Source: Bacteroidota bacterium
GTDB lineage: Bacteria; Bacteroidota; Bacteroidia; Chitinophagales; Chitinophagaceae
Length of the DNA stretch: 64,000 nucleotides
Reading direction: 5' to 3'
Assembly (NCBI GenBank): GCA_016715505.1
Contig: JADJZY010000034.1
Coordinates: forward strand, 338,402-402,401
Both the position numbers and the translations under genes were made by a program. This document shows positions 51,520 to 63,244 of this stretch, in pieces. Below the pieces are notes generated by a model. The model had not been told where the DNA came from. It made no database searches and saw only the letters and a program-made list of their open reading frames with translations. The number at the start of each line of letters is the position of its first letter. Position 1 is the stretch's first letter.

Positions 51520-54500
51520 ATGAAAATATTTTAATGCTGGCTTTTTTTCTTGGGGCCATTTTAGGCACCCATGCACAAAGTACCAGCTGGTTATTTACAG
51601 GACCAAAACAATTTCCAACGAATATTTCAGGTCAAATTAACGGTATCGGGCGAGTCTGTCAAATAAAATTCGATCCGAATAATACCAATACATTATATGC
51701 CTGCAGTGCATCGGGTGGATTATGGATATCTACCAATAATGCACAAAGTTGGAAACCATTGGGGACTGATTTGCTGCCACAAATGAATACCTCCAGTGTT
51801 TGCATTGATTTTACCAATTCAAATATCATTTACCTAAGTTCCGGCGATCCCAATTATTATAGCACCGATTTTGGAATTTGGAAAAGCACAGATGGTGGAC
51901 AAAGCTGGAATTTGGCAAACACCGGCATCGGAAATCGAATGGCTTTGGAATTACTCATGGACCCTTTGGATCATCTTAGCTTAGTAGCCGCAACCAACAA
52001 CGGTATTTGGAAAACAAGTGATGGAGGTAATACCTGGAGTGAAAAATTGGCCGGCAATAATTTTACCGATATGAAATGGATGCCTTTGGCCGGCAGTTCG
52101 ATTGTTTATGCTTCAAGTACCAATAAATTTTTCAGAAGCACAGACCGTGGGAATACCTGGAGCGAAATCACCACGGGCTTCAGCAATTTATTACAACAAG
52201 GTACCCGCTTAGCAGTGAGTCCCGCCAATCCTGCTTTCGTTTATGTTGGTTCCGTTTATGATGAAGGCACTATTTTTTTAAGCACCGATTCCGGAACAAC
52301 TTTCTCGATTCGTTATCATGATCCGAACCGCAGTTTAACGGGATATGATACGACTGGTGGCGGACAGGGAAATTATAATTTCTGTATCGAAGCGGATCCA
52401 CTCAATCCCAATCAATTGTACCTCGCCTCGCACAATGTGTGGCGCAGTGATGACTCTGGTTTTACATGGACAAAACTCACTAACTGGTGGCAAACCGTGC
52501 ATACCGATATGCATGATTGGGAATTTCACCCTTCTAACCCCAATCAACTATTTCAAGCCAATGACGGGGGCGTTTGGATGACTCAGGATTCAGGTGTAAA
52601 TTGGGTACAAACCAGCGATAGCCTGAGCGCTACGGAAAACTATCATGCCGCAGCAAGTCCTTTGTTTGCAAGGCTCATCAGTACCGGAACTCAGGACAAT
52701 GGCGAATTGGTTTATATGGGGAATGAATGGAAAACGAATCGTGGTGGTGACTGGACCACCAGAATGATGATGGATTATTCGCCTCAAAAATTTGTTTACT
52801 ATTTTGATGATTTGGAACGTCGTCCACTGCCATCCGGGAGTGGCAATACATACAATCTTCCGATTGGGGTAACCACAACAAATATTAAGCATGCTTTTAA
52901 TAGCAATCCTGAAATTGCTTTTGTAGCCGGAAATTCTGTTTGGCGTACCAACAATTTACTCGCCCAAAATCCACTCTGGACTCAAATCATCACCGGCACA
53001 ACAACCATACGGGCTATAGCCAGCGCCGAAAAATATCCGCATTTACTCGCCTACAGCGCTGCGAATAAAATTTACATCAGTCATGATGCATTGAGCCCGA
53101 GCCCAACTTTTGTGAACTATACATTGCCTGTATCAGGAAATGCATCAGACATTGTTATTTCTTCCGCTGATACGATGGATATGTATATCATCATTGGCAA
53201 CAAAGTTTATCGCTCCAATAATGGTGGACAAACATTCATAGACTACTCCAATCAATTGCCCAGTGTACCCCAAATGAAACTCCATTTAGACGATTACAGC
53301 ACGAATCAAAGTCTTTATGTGGGCAACAGCATGGGCGTATTTCATACGGATACGACCCTGGGCGCATGGAATGCATATAACAACGGCCTTCCAACCATAG
53401 CGTCTATTGAAGACTTTATGTACTTCAATGATGGTGGCGACGATGCCCGACTTTTTATCACATATTATGGTCGTGGCACCTGGGAACAAAAGCTGGAAAA
53501 TTCACATAGCTGTGCTACGCCCAACATCACATCTCACCAATGGATGGGAAATCAATATCAGATTCAGTGGAGTGGCACTGGAATGAGTTTTGATATCCAA
53601 TACCGCCCAGAAGCTGAAATGAATTGGAACACTTTAAATAGCACCGGTAATATTTTTTTGTTTTCGCAATATCAAGGTTGTACACGCTATGAACTTCGGG
53701 TAAGAGCACATTGTGGCAATGACAGTAGTTTGTGGAGTCAAAGAATCTATTTTGAAACACCCAGCAATCAACTGAATAACGATTTTGACAATCATCAGGA
53801 TATTGGCAATACCGGCGCTGCAGGCTCTGTGTGTTTTGACTCAATCAATCAGCGCTATACTATTTATGCCGCTGGCGATGATATTTGGGGCAGTGCCGAT
53901 CAATTTCATTATTTGTATAAAAAAGTAAATGGCGACGTGAGCATCTCTGCCCGGGTGCGATATATTGGAAATATTTACAGTTGGGCTAAAGCCGGCGTTA
54001 TGATGCGCGAATCATTGGATACGGATTCTAAACATACCCTCTGCGCTTTAACGCCCGGGAATGGATTTGCCAATCAGTGGCGATCATCTACTGCAGGCTC
54101 AAGCGATAACAAGGATACTTCCGGAGCCGCTCCCGGATGGGTTAAATTGGAAAGAACCGGCAACGTTTTTGAAGCATATTTCTCCACCAATGGAAGCAAC
54201 TGGGAATTACTCAACTCCACGACCATTTCCATGAATGATAGTATTTATCTGGGACTCGCCAATTGTAGTCATATTGATGGCACTCTCAACGATGCCATAT
54301 TTGATCAGATTATCATCAATGGAACCGTATTGCAAACAACGGATTTGAGTGTTACACAACCTTTGATTCAAGTTTCGCCGAATCCTGCCAATCATTTACT
54401 CCATGTTCAATTTAAAGAAGCCGGCAAGAGCAAAGAAATTCATTTCCGGGTCATCGATCAGCAGGGTCAGGTAAAATTAAACAGCCGTCAAAAAGGGGGA

Positions 54501-54602
54501 CAGTTAAATTACACCCTCCAAATTGAATCCTTACCCAGCGGTGTTTATTATTTGCAAATCGAAGATGAAATGAGGCATGCCATTGCATTCATCAAACAAT
54601 AG
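51520..54602 (+). CDS. T9SS cargo protein: BNR/VPS10-like repeats, FnIII, lectin-like domain, sorting domain
   Basis: About 1025 residues. The true start is ATG 51520; restoring one A in 51523-51526 yields MKNILMLAFFLGAILGTHAQ. BNR/Asp-box repeats (GIWKSTDGGQSWNLA, GIWKTSDGGNTWSEK, FFRSTDRGNTWSEI, VWRSDDSGFTWTKL) form one or two propellers, as in VPS10/sortilin and xyloglucanase-type proteins. A fibronectin III-like domain follows (YQIQWSGTGMSFDIQYR), then a concanavalin-like domain (VSISARVRYIG, KAGVMMRESL). The final 75 residues are a type A sorting domain (ISPNPANHLLHVQF-like, with VSPNPANHLL seen) ending YLQIEDEMRHAIAFIKQ. Secreted by the T9SS; possibly polysaccharide binding or degrading, though catalytic residues are not evident. 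Confidence 0.85.
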
Positions 54603-54607
54603 TCAAT

Positions 54608-54946
54608 ATGCATATCGAAGCCATTCGTGATTTTGTTTTATCTCTGGAAGAAGTGGAAGAAGGTTGTCCATTTGGCCCTCATGTGATTGTGTATAAAACC
54701 AAAGGCAGAATGTTTTTACTGCTTCCCTTGGATACAGAAACAGTTCGTTTTAATGTCAAATGTGATCCGGAAAAAGCCATTCAATTGCGCGAAGCATATC
54801 CCGAGCATATTTTACCGGGATATCATATGAGTAAAGTACATTGGAATACCATTATTTCCGATGGGTATTTGAATCAGCAAATCCTGAAGGAACAAATCAT
54901 GCACTCCTATGAGTTGATTCGTAATGGTAAAAAACAGAAAAAATAA
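54608..54946 (+). CDS. MmcQ/YjbR family protein
   Basis: 112 residues, the whole YjbR fold. Motifs EEGCPFGPHVIVYKTKGRMF, FNVKCDPEKAIQLREAY, LPGYHMSKVHWNTI and SYELIRNG at the end. Structures of the family show a DNA-binding-like (CyaY-like) fold; function remains unclear. It starts 5 bp after the preceding gene's stop and is likely co-transcribed with it. Confidence 0.9.
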   Translation: MHIEAIRDFVLSLEEVEEGCPFGPHVIVYKTKGRMFLLLPLDTETVRFNVKCDPEKAIQLREAYPEHILPGYHMSKVHWNTIISDGYLNQQILKEQIMHSYELIRNGKKQKK

Positions 54947-54990
54947 TGTAGGACCGAACTTAACCGGAATCATCCGATTCAAAATTTGGG

Positions 54991-56011
54991 TTAAAAACAC
55001 AATTCCAAATCATCATATTTATAAAAAGATTTTTTTACCGGACCACGTCCTGACTTGGTCTTATTGATTTGAATCAACAACTTCACATTAAAGGAATAGT
55101 AGAAATCATTTTTAGCAGGATTTTCCTCTTTGCTCTCCGGGTAAGTAGGGCATGTCCGGATTAATCAGATTGCTTTTATTATTCACCGATCGAGCTACTG
55201 ATGCATCCTGAGCTTGCAGATATTTGGCGAAGAGGTTCGGGTCAATATAATTTGTACTCACATCATCCAAATAATCGGTAAATAATTTTCGTCCGCAAAA
55301 TTCAAAAGCCATACTGGCTTTATTACCCAGGGCATATCTCAAACCCACGGTTAATGGCATATTCCATTGGGTGAGTTGATAGGGTTTTCGACTTGGATAT
55401 TCCTGCATGCCCTGACCCTCTGTGCGCAATGGATGTAAATCAACCCATATCAGATCTTCGGCAATTTCATCATAATAAGTCCCTTGCGGATTAAAGGAAA
55501 ACAATCCAATACCCATACCCATATAAGGTTGTAAGTGCCAGTGATGAATACTGTATTTTGCAGGAAAAATTTTAAATGGAAAACAAACTGCACTCAGTGA
55601 TAATTCCGAAATTTTAGATTGGAAGTCCAGATTCCGACGTAAGCGGTAATACGATAAATCCCCCTTATCGCGATAGGTCACATCCTGATCACTTCCCGAA
55701 ATTTTACCCCAGGTATATTCTAATCGCAGCCCCAAAACATCCCGCCGAAAATGACTCAAGCCCAGCCCGTAAAAGAAGGTTCTTTTTTTAAAATTATGGT
55801 CGTACAAAAAACCTTTACCCGACCCGACGTTTCCACCCAAATCACCTAAATAATTCGATAACCCAAAACCCAGGGAGAGAAATGTAGATTTTTTAGATGG
55901 TGCCGTTCTGTTTTTTTCGTCATTCGACGCCCCACTCAATAGTGGCTTTTGTGCATGCGCGGCACACACTGCAAAAAACATGAAGGGGACAAGTAATTTA
56001 AGCAGGTTCAA
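54991..56011 (-). CDS. Outer-membrane beta-barrel protein, DUF6089-like (one frameshift)
   Basis: About 340 residues. Signal peptide LLKLLVPFMFFAVCAAHAQ, then strands with the pattern FLSLGFGLSNYLGDLGGN, FFYGLGLSHFRRDVLGLRLEY, LQPYMGMGIGLFSFNPQG and VGLRYALGNKASMAFEFCGRKLFTDYLDDVS, as in DUF6089 proteins. The frame breaks near 55139-55150; the alternate frame continues YPESKEENPAKND and ends KYDDLELCF at 54991. Probably a structural or T9SS-associated barrel; function unknown. Confidence 0.82.
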
Positions 56012-56033
56012 GTATCAGTTATGAAAACTAAAA

Positions 56034-57124
56034 TTAGGAGTTTTCAACGGTATTACCTAACATCAGATAGGCTTTAATAAATCCATCCAATTCACCGTCC
56101 ATCACCGGACCCACATTCCCAACCTCATAATCTGTACGGTGGTCCTTAATCATTTTATAGGGATGAAATACATAGGATCTGATTTGTGAGCCCCAACTCA
56201 ATTTTTTTCTTACCGGCATTGGTTTGGTTCTTTAATTCTTCCTGCCTTTGTAACTCTTTCTCATACAATTGCGACTTCAGCATCTTTCAGGGCTTTTTCG
56301 CGGTTTTCACCTTGCGTTCTAGCCTGCTGACATTCTACAATAATCCCACTCGGAATATGTTTAAGCGGACCGCCGTTTCTACCTTGTTTACGTTCTGCCC
56401 ACCTTTACCCCCTGAGCGGTAAAATTCCCATTCCAAATCAGCCGGACTCACTTCTATCTCTATGCTATCATCAACCAAAGGATATACGAATACCGAGGCA
56501 AATGAGGTATGCCTGCGGGCATTTGAATCAAAAGGCGAAATTCTCACCAATCGATGTACCCCGTTTTCTGATTGCAACAAGCCATAGGCAAAAGGGCCAT
56601 CTACTTCAAGGGTAGCTTGTTTAATGCCTGCACCATCTCCCCATTGCACATCCAGTTCACTGACTTTAAACCCATTTTTCTCCCCATACATCCTGTACAT
56701 CCGCATCAACATTTCGGCCCAATCCTGACTTTCTGTTCCTCCTGCTCCTGAGTTAATCGTTAGCACTGCAGGCAACTCATCTTCAGGGTCGTTCAGGGTA
56801 CTTTTAAACTCCAACTCATCAATCATTTTAAAGCATGATCAAATTGTTCGCGGGCATCTTCTTCACTCGCCTCTCCCATTTTCCAAAATCAAACATCACG
56901 GCAAAATCCTCTACCGCCGTTTGAACTTTCTCAAACAGTCCCACCCAAAACTCCTGGGTTTTTATTTCCTTTAAAATCGCGGTTGCACGTTGATTATCAT
57001 CCCAAAAACCAGCTGATAAACTCAACTGTCGGTCATTTTCAATCTTCATTTTATCCTCAATCGCAAGAAACTGTTTGAGTGATGACACCCTCTCCCGCAT
57101 CACCTTGAGTTGTTCAATCGTCAT
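56034..57124 (-). CDS. prfB: Peptide chain release factor 2 (several frameshifts)
   Basis: About 360 residues over three frames. RF2 reads UAA/UGA and triggers peptide release. The N-terminal helices (MTIEQLKVMRERVSSL) come first, then TINSGAGGTESQDWAEML, the RF2-specific RISPFDSNARRHTSFASV (SPF tripeptide) and the catalytic GGQ in YRSGGKGGQNVNKVETAVRL. A C-terminal part (WGSQIRSYVFHPYKMIKDHRT, ending GNTVENS) closes the gene. At least three one-base defects occur (near 56360, 56300 and 56205, and one near 56826). The programmed +1 site of E. coli prfB (after residue 25) is absent: that region reads KQFLAIEDKMK without a stop. Confidence 0.93.
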
Positions 57125-57234
57125 ATCGCAAATTTATACCAATGTACTTTGAATCAAGTCAATAATTCTGGCTTGTTTTCGAAACAGCGTAAAAATGTTT
57201 TGTCTTTCAATTCTTTTATTGCCGGCTTGGTTTA

Positions 57235-57862
57235 CTATAAATATTGTTCAAACGCCGACCGGCTAATCTTACGGGCGCCTAAACTTTCAAGATGCGGAGA
57301 GTATATTTGGCAATCCACCAATGGAATTCCTCACTGTGCAGATTTTGCACCAAATGGATCAGGGCCAGCTTACTCATATTGGCCCCCGACTAAACATACT
57401 TTCTCCACAAAACATGCTTTTGAGCCGCACTCCATACAAACCTCCAGCCAAGAATCTCCCCGAAAATCTCCGCACTCTCCACGAACCTGAGACGATGTAA
57501 TGACTGGTAAGCTTCAATCATCTCTTCATGAATCCAGGTTCCGGATTGCCCGGTTCGTTTTATCAGACTACATTGTCGAATCACTTCATCAAAAGCGGTA
57601 TTCATCCGAAAAGTATAATTCCCTTTGCGGATAATCTGTTGCATACTTTTGGAGATTTTATTTCATCCGTAAATAAACAAAACGTGGGTCGGGCGACCAC
57701 CATTGTACCGGCTCCCCCTCATTGTACCAGGGAAAAATACCGAGTTGATATGCTTTTGTATTTGTGCAGGATATAATCGGGCCGATAAACAAAGTAAGCC
57801 ATCTTCATCAGCCTGCCGGGTGGGGGGAACGCATCGTTTGCACCTATAAGCTGAAACGACAT
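57235..57862 (-). CDS. aat: Leucyl/phenylalanyl-tRNA-protein transferase (several frameshifts)
   Basis: About 210 residues after joining frames. It adds Leu or Phe to proteins with N-terminal Arg or Lys, making primary N-degrons for ClpS. Start at 57862 (MSFQLIGANDAFPPP). Joined segments read GIFPWYNEGEPVQWWSPDPRFV, LAGGLYGVRLKSMFCGESMFSR, LALIHLVQNL, then HWWDCQIYSPHLESLGARKI and RSAFEQYL at 57235, all family motifs. About six one-base errors break it. It begins 2 bp after the clpS stop. Confidence 0.88.
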
Positions 57863-57864
57863 GC

Positions 57865-58162
57865 TTAAGCCACCAATTCTTCTACCGTGGCCTGTATCCC
57901 GCGCTCCAAAATCGATTCACACACGGGCTTCAGGAGTTTCATAATCTGCCGAACGAACACTGCATTTTCCCTTAAAATGAATAATCATGGTGCATTGCTC
58001 CGCTTGCTCCGGTTCATGCCGCATACTTCCACCAGGGTTGGATTACCCAGTCAAAGGTGTTCACTTCATCGTTCCACACACAATCAAATGATTTGCCATG
58101 GATTCTTCCAAGAGGGTGTCATCATAATATGCTGTGGTTTCAGTTTGAAATTGATTTGCCAT
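57865..58162 (-). CDS. clpS: ATP-dependent Clp protease adaptor ClpS (frameshifted)
   Basis: About 97 residues. ClpS carries N-degron substrates to ClpAP. Start at 58162 (MANQFQTETTAYYDDTLLEE), then LIVWNDEVNTFDWVI, the N-degron pocket core, EQAEQCTMIIHFKGKCSV, and ILERGIQATVEELVA before the stop at 57865. Two or three small indels interrupt it. The clpS-aat adjacency puts the tagging enzyme and the reader of the N-degron together. Confidence 0.85.
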
Positions 58163-58215
58163 GACTCATTATAACTTTGCAAAAGTAAATAAAAATGGAT
58201 GATGCCAAGTTTGAG

Positions 58216-58843
58216 TCAGTTCAACTGAATACGCTCTGTGGAAACACTGGGAGCGACCTCCGGCACATTGCGGTAATTGCGCCACCAAACCGGGGCTTTG
58301 TACAACAAAAATTGAACAAAAAAGGCACCATACACATCATAGGTATAATGCACGCATACTGTATCATAAAAACCATGGCTATAACAGAGATCACCATGTT
58401 TTGTTTTACCCAACGCACTTGGCCACCAAATAGTATAAAAATACACTCGCCACATGGCCGCTGAAAAATAAATCTTTGGTCAAAAGGACTCTGACGGGGA
58501 TAAACCGGGATTCTCCAAAAAACATCCCTTAACACAATCAAACCTGAGGAGGTTCCAGCTAATCAACAAAATACAAACCTGTCACTACGGCAATCGAAAA
58601 TGCATTTCAATAACCAAATGTTCGGATCACTTCAAATGGGTTAATACCACCAACAACAAAGAACCAATAAACAAAAAACACCCAAACCGAAAAGTCGTAA
58701 CTAGGAAACCATTCCAACAAAACATCTTGCAGCAAAACTCTTTCGGGCTTCTACAAATTTCCTAAATTCTGGGTGAGTCAGAATATACAAAAAACAAACC
58801 AGGCACCAACAACAACTTCAGGGGAAATTTGATAATCGCTCAT
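58216..58843 (-). CDS. PAP2_C/sphingomyelin synthase-like membrane protein (frameshifted)
   Basis: About 210 residues after joining frames, polytopic. Start at 58843 gives MSDYQISPEVVVGAWFVF. Membrane segments include FSVWVFFVYWFFVVGG. The two hallmarks of the PAP2_C group are present: DLFFSGHVASVFLY and HYTYDVYGAFFVQFLLY, which carry the two conserved histidines and the aspartate. It ends VPEVAPSVSTERIQLN at 58216. Such enzymes remove or transfer lipid phosphate headgroups. The substrate is unknown. It is 53 bp upstream of clpS, co-directional. Several indels make details approximate. Confidence 0.65.
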
Positions 58844-59044
58844 GGCCGACTTCCATGCCGGAAAATGTCATGGATATATGCTTTTTTTTTGGGCAAAGCG
58901 TTTTCTTCAAAATGTGATGAAATTAAAATTTCGGTGGGCAAAGAAAACGGAAATTTAACCATAACTTAAAGTGCCAATTGTTTATAAACCCTAAAGTTCT
59001 TAAGATTTAATGTCAGCTTCTTCTTGGTCTAATGGACGAACAAG
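58844..59044. other. Intergenic stretch, nothing recognised
   Basis: AT-rich sequence between the PAP2_C-like start and an uncertain reading frame at 59045. It probably contains the upstream region of the PAP2_C-like gene. No gene or repeat stood out. Confidence 0.4.
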
Positions 59045-59340
59045 TTACAGCAGACCATGCTTTAAACACCAATATCGTTCACGTGGGATCCCATCTTTAG
59101 GATTGGTGCTAATCAAGTTTTGACAGGAGATGACCATGAAGCTATGCATCGCAGCAGTTCCACACCCGCTTTCTCCGCGGTGCACGCACTCTGCCGCCAT
59201 CGGAGCCAGAAGCCTGTTCAATCTTCGCCGGAAAGTATTGCTAGAAGTTTTAGTACAATCGGCCACCCGACGGACCACCTATTTATTCCAAAATTTGTCG
59301 TCCCGAATAAAGTCGCCAAACCTTATTTTGTGCATTAAAA
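59045..59340 (-). other. Possible error-broken gene, unidentified
   Basis: On the minus strand, frames changing within 300 bp give protein-like pieces (MHKIRFGDFIRDDKFWNK, then NPKDGIPRERYW and LVRPLDQEEADIKS). This looks like a small coding gene divergent from pdhB with several indels. No family was recognised, and the reading is uncertain. Confidence 0.3.
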
Positions 59341-59347
59341 TTGACAC

Positions 59348-60309
59348 TAGGGGAAATAGCCTTCAGACAAGCCCCAGAGAGAAGCCATGCAGGAAGAAAT
59401 GCTAAAGACCAACGTTTTCTCAGCGGAGAAGAAGTTGCAGAATATAATGGTGCTAGAAAGTGAGCCAAGGGATGCTGGATGAATTTGGCCTTCAAAGAAT
59501 CATTGATACCCCAATTGCCGAATTAGGCTTTGCCGCCATCGGTGTTGGTGCTGCTAAAGCATGGATTACGACCTATCATCGAATTCATGACCTGGAATTT
59601 TGCCGTTCTTCCGCTTAGATCAGATTTTAAACCATGCCTCCAAAATGCTGGCCATGAGTGGCGGACAATTTTAGCTGCCCCATTGTTTTTAGAGGCCCCA
59701 ACGGTTCAGCCGGACAATGAGGCTCAACACTCCACCTTCGAAAGTTGGTATGCCAATATCCCCGGTCTCCAAAGTCATCTCCGTCTCAATCCGCGATGCA
59801 AAGATTTGCTCAAAAGCTATTGTGGATGACGACCCGATGGTTTTATGGAAAGTGAAGTGATGTACGGCGATATGGGACATGTGCCGGAAGAAAGATATTA
59901 TATCCCTATTGGAAGGCCGACATTAAACGCGCCGGAACGGATCTTACCATGGTATCCTTCAATAAAATGATGAAGGTAGCTTTGGGCGCTGCCGAAGAAC
60001 TGGCCAAGAAGGAATCAGCGCCGAAGTCATTGATTTGCGCACGATTCGCCCATTGGATTGGCCCGCCATCGTTGAATCGGTTAAAACCAATCGACTGATC
60101 ATCGCTGAAGAACAATGGCCTCGCCACGTCAGCTCTAGATCACCTATAAAGTTCAACGCGTGAAGCTGATTATCTCTGACGCACCTATTCGACGTATTTG
60201 CAGCGCCGATGCCAGCATGCACTATGCACCCAATTTGGTAGCAGCCTATTTACCGAGTATCGATAAAGTCGTGAGAGGCGTAAAAGAATTGATGTACGCA
60301 GTGAAATAA
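59348..60309 (+). CDS. pdhB: Pyruvate dehydrogenase E1 component, beta subunit (heavily frameshifted)
   Basis: About 325 residues if frames are joined. With the alpha subunit it decarboxylates pyruvate using thiamine diphosphate. Motifs recovered: REIAFRQALREAMQEEML-like start near 59348 (start codon probably damaged), FLSGEEVAEYNGA, MLDEFGLQRIIDTPIAE, GFAAIGVGAA, IIEFMTWNF, MESEVMYGDMGHVPEE, VIDLRTIRPLDWPAIVESV, RLIIAEEQWP, ICSADASMHYAPNLV and the terminal VVRGVKELMYAVK before TAA at 60309. Many one-base indels; the identity is secure, exact start is not. No other PDH subunit gene was seen. Confidence 0.87.
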
Positions 60310-60329
60310 AACCTCAATTTAAAAGGCAG

Positions 60330-61912
60330 CATTGCCATATTTTAAACCAGCAAACATGATTGTTGCTACAAATGAAAAGGTTTCCGGTGCATTTTAAGAC
60401 GCGTAACTTGTGAGTAGGTTCAAGGTATTCCCCTACCTGAATATGTTGGCTTGGAATAATGCCAGGAAGATAAAATACCCGTTATAGACCTCCCGATCAG
60501 CCAACCAAACAGAATCCGGCTGTGGTCCACAATGCAAGGATATTTGATTGATTAGAGACAAAAAATGTATCCTGACGAACAAAAGCCACACCAACACGAT
60601 TATATTTATTGGCACTCGTTTTCGTTCAGGTATGTTGAGCCCCAAACCGCTGTTGGCCTCCGAAATAATTGCTATTCATGGGTTCATAAACGGTATCGAG
60701 AGAATCATACCCCATGTAAATTTACAAATGTTCACTGAAGTCCATTGGGATGGGTTTCACATTGGTTCTTGTGGCAGATGTAATCGGATGGACCTGGGTA
60801 TGTATATAGATTGGAGGTTACTTCAGTGGATCTTTAATTTTCCATGTACTTCAAAATCATTTCCTTTGCTTTTCGAATAATGCCCATGGGTAAATCCAAA
60901 CGAAAATTGCCATCTAGTTTCAGAACCCCGTTTCCCCGATTTTAATTGGATGCCATTCTGATTCCTGAGCCGACCTTGGCATCTGCCAAGTCGCTCCTGA
61001 CGGACGATATCGAAATGCAAAATTATTATCACCGAAGGAAAATGAATGTCTTGTATGGATTTAAATTCAAACCAACACCGGGGTAACCGATGCGGGTCAG
61101 TATCATCAAACCAGATTCCTGAAGTCGCGAAAATGATGATTGTCGTAACCCGGGCCGGACATCCGTTCAGAACAAACTTAACCAGATGAATCAATAGGAA
61201 AAGTTGTTGCAATGCGAACTTTCCTTTTGCCCAGCATATTTCTAACCCGGATCATGGGCCGTGACAATAGAATTACCTGCAGATTTTGATAAATATCCGA
61301 TCTGTTGGGTTGAGGTACCCCTTTGCGAAATCAATACAGAGAGGATAAATTTCCGTTTGAAATTAGTTCACTCACCTGGGGCAAATAAGATTGTCAAAGA
61401 TTTTTGTTTCAACAATTTCTACCACCACAATACCCGAGGCTGAAACTGGCATATCATAAACGCCAATGCGGGTGGTATTTGCACTTGTCTTAAACAAAAT
61501 ACTACCGGAGCTCCCATTCAAATACCGGAACCAAATTTAGATGCATCTTCCACCATGCCCAGGAACCACTGCGAATAGCCTGTTTGGATTTCATGCCACC
61601 CAGTAACTGAACCTGATAAGACGACTGACCAATTTCTGAGAATCCGGACCCATTTGTAGTCCATGGTTTACCAAAAGGAATTAAAATACCTTCATTCCCA
61701 ACCGGAAGAATAATGGCTACTTCACGTGTGGCATTGTTTGCGTTTCGGGATGAGATACAAATACTCATCTGCATGAGAATAGGAGCTATCCGCAATTTCA
61801 AAAAAAGTGTCCGCTGCTTGTTGAACCACAGGCGCTTTATTTTGCCGGCATGACAATGCAGGAAACGCCTATTATAAAGATGAACAAGATTGAACAAATC
61901 TGTCGCATCGTT
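60330..61912 (-). pseudogene. Putative secreted or lipoprotein gene, unidentified, heavily broken
   Basis: Start at 61912 gives MRQICSILFIFIIGVSCIV, a lipoprotein-like signal (GVSC). Protein-like pieces follow in shifting frames: FFEIADSSYSHADEYLYLIP, ILPVGNEGILIPFGKPW, GFSEIGQSSYQVQLLGG, IGVYDMPVSASGIVVVEIVE, then LDGNFRLDLPMGIIRKAKEMIL and NKYNRVGVAFVRQDTFF. They suggest one beta-rich secreted protein of about 500 residues. No family was recognised. The downstream end is uncertain. Convergent with pdhB. Confidence 0.4.
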
Positions 61913-62189
61913 AAATGTACATGATTTTACCTATCAAGCTTTCGTTGAGAGAAAATAAGGGTTGACTTTTAAATTCCAATCAGACGTTCTTACCGAAATG
62001 CTCTTTGTCAGGCTCGTTCCTCGCAAATAAAGAATACAGGCCCCCGGTCTATTTAGTATGCAACTCCAGAGTCACTAAAATAGAATTTAGTTCCAATAAT
62101 CCTTGGTTTCGGAATACAAAAGGCTGATCAACAAATCTTTGATGTCATTTCATAGCCTGTGTTGGCAAACGACGGAAAAGGCTTATCAT
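61913..62189. other. Intergenic stretch, nothing recognised
   Basis: 277 bp between two minus-strand loci. No frame with protein-like content and no hairpin terminator was seen. It should include the promoter for the lipoprotein-like gene. Confidence 0.4.
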
Positions 62190-62873
62190 TCACGTTTGTG
62201 CCAAATCAAAAGAATTCCCAATATTCATCTGCTGCTTCTTCATAAGTTTTTCATTCTTATTCAATTTCAATAACCAGTAGTGACGGTTCAAAAACTTCAA
62301 ATACATCGCTTTAGTATATTTTTCATCCATCTTATACTCAGCTATTTCCTTATTTTCCTTATTTAAAATACGACCCAGACTATCTCCAATGAACTGAAGA
62401 CTGCCTTGATACAGGAGTCTGTCCTTAACATAGATCGTGCCTATATGTTTCACATGATTTAGTTTTAATGTCATTCTTCTGTTTCTGAACATATCAACTT
62501 TATTAAATCTCTTAATCTTCGATCTTTTATAATAATCTTCATTGCTATCTTCATAAAGCGATTCAGTGAACTGGCTTTGACGCTAGCCCTTTTAGGATCT
62601 GGAGTAAAATCCTTAAAAGTTCTTTCATATTTAGACAGAACCATGCCCTTACAATTGAAATGTATAGAATCAAGATACCAAATTTCTTGTTTTTTTACAA
62701 AGGCGCCAATAATCGTTTTTCGATCATCTTCAAATTGTATCCGACTTTGTGAGCGAATGACTACTCCATTTGAGACAAAGCAATCTACTCTCCATAAATT
62801 TAACCCCTGTTTGTAACAAATAACTGATACACCGAATCAGTACAAAAAAACTTAAGCCCCAATTATTGTCCAT
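62190..62873 (-). CDS. Hypothetical protein (frameshifted)
   Basis: About 225 residues if frames are joined. The ATG at 62873 is preceded by AAGGAA, a rare good ribosome-binding site here. Pieces: MDNNWGLKFFCTDSVYQLFV, VSNGVVIRSQSRIQFEDDRKTI, IGAFVKKQEIWYLDSIHFNC, KDFTPDPKRASVKASSLN, then an intact C-terminal frame (62190-62492) with LKLNHVKHIGTIYVKDRLLY and LKFLNRHYWLLKLNKNEKLM. Basic and soluble; no family recognised. Confidence 0.5.
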
Positions 62874-63244
62874 TTCCTTGTTACTTAAAACGAGCGTAAA
62901 AGGATTGTGCGTGTAACCTTCCTATAAAGAAAGCAGCATAAATATATATATTAAAAACCTGGCCATGGAAAAAATTGAATGTTCATATAATTTTCATTTA
63001 TTGAGATCATTGAAGTCGTTATATAACGAAATATAATAACTGATGTAAGGAATGAAGTTTATTTAAATGAGGAAAAGACTTTTTAGTAACATGCAGAAAG
63101 GCTGATTGGTTTGTGAGGACATAAAGCCAGGCTAAGATTTATAGTACCAAATTGAAATAAATACACTCCGTTTGAATTACACTTAATTGTCCTAATAAGC
63201 AGGAAAGCCCCACTTTCCCAAAACGGTCGTTCGTGTTTCGTGTT
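62874..63244. other. Intergenic stretch, nothing recognised
   Basis: 371 bp, very AT-rich, with a short palindrome CGTTATATAACG near 63017. No gene, repeat family or terminator was evident. Confidence 0.5.

Noticed and set aside
56034..57124. Programmed +1 frameshift in prfB
   Set aside because: Breaks lie far from the known site, and several occur, which fits sequence error.
57110..58174. Plus-strand frames opposite prfB, aat and clpS
   Set aside because: They are antisense shadows; the minus-strand families are certain.
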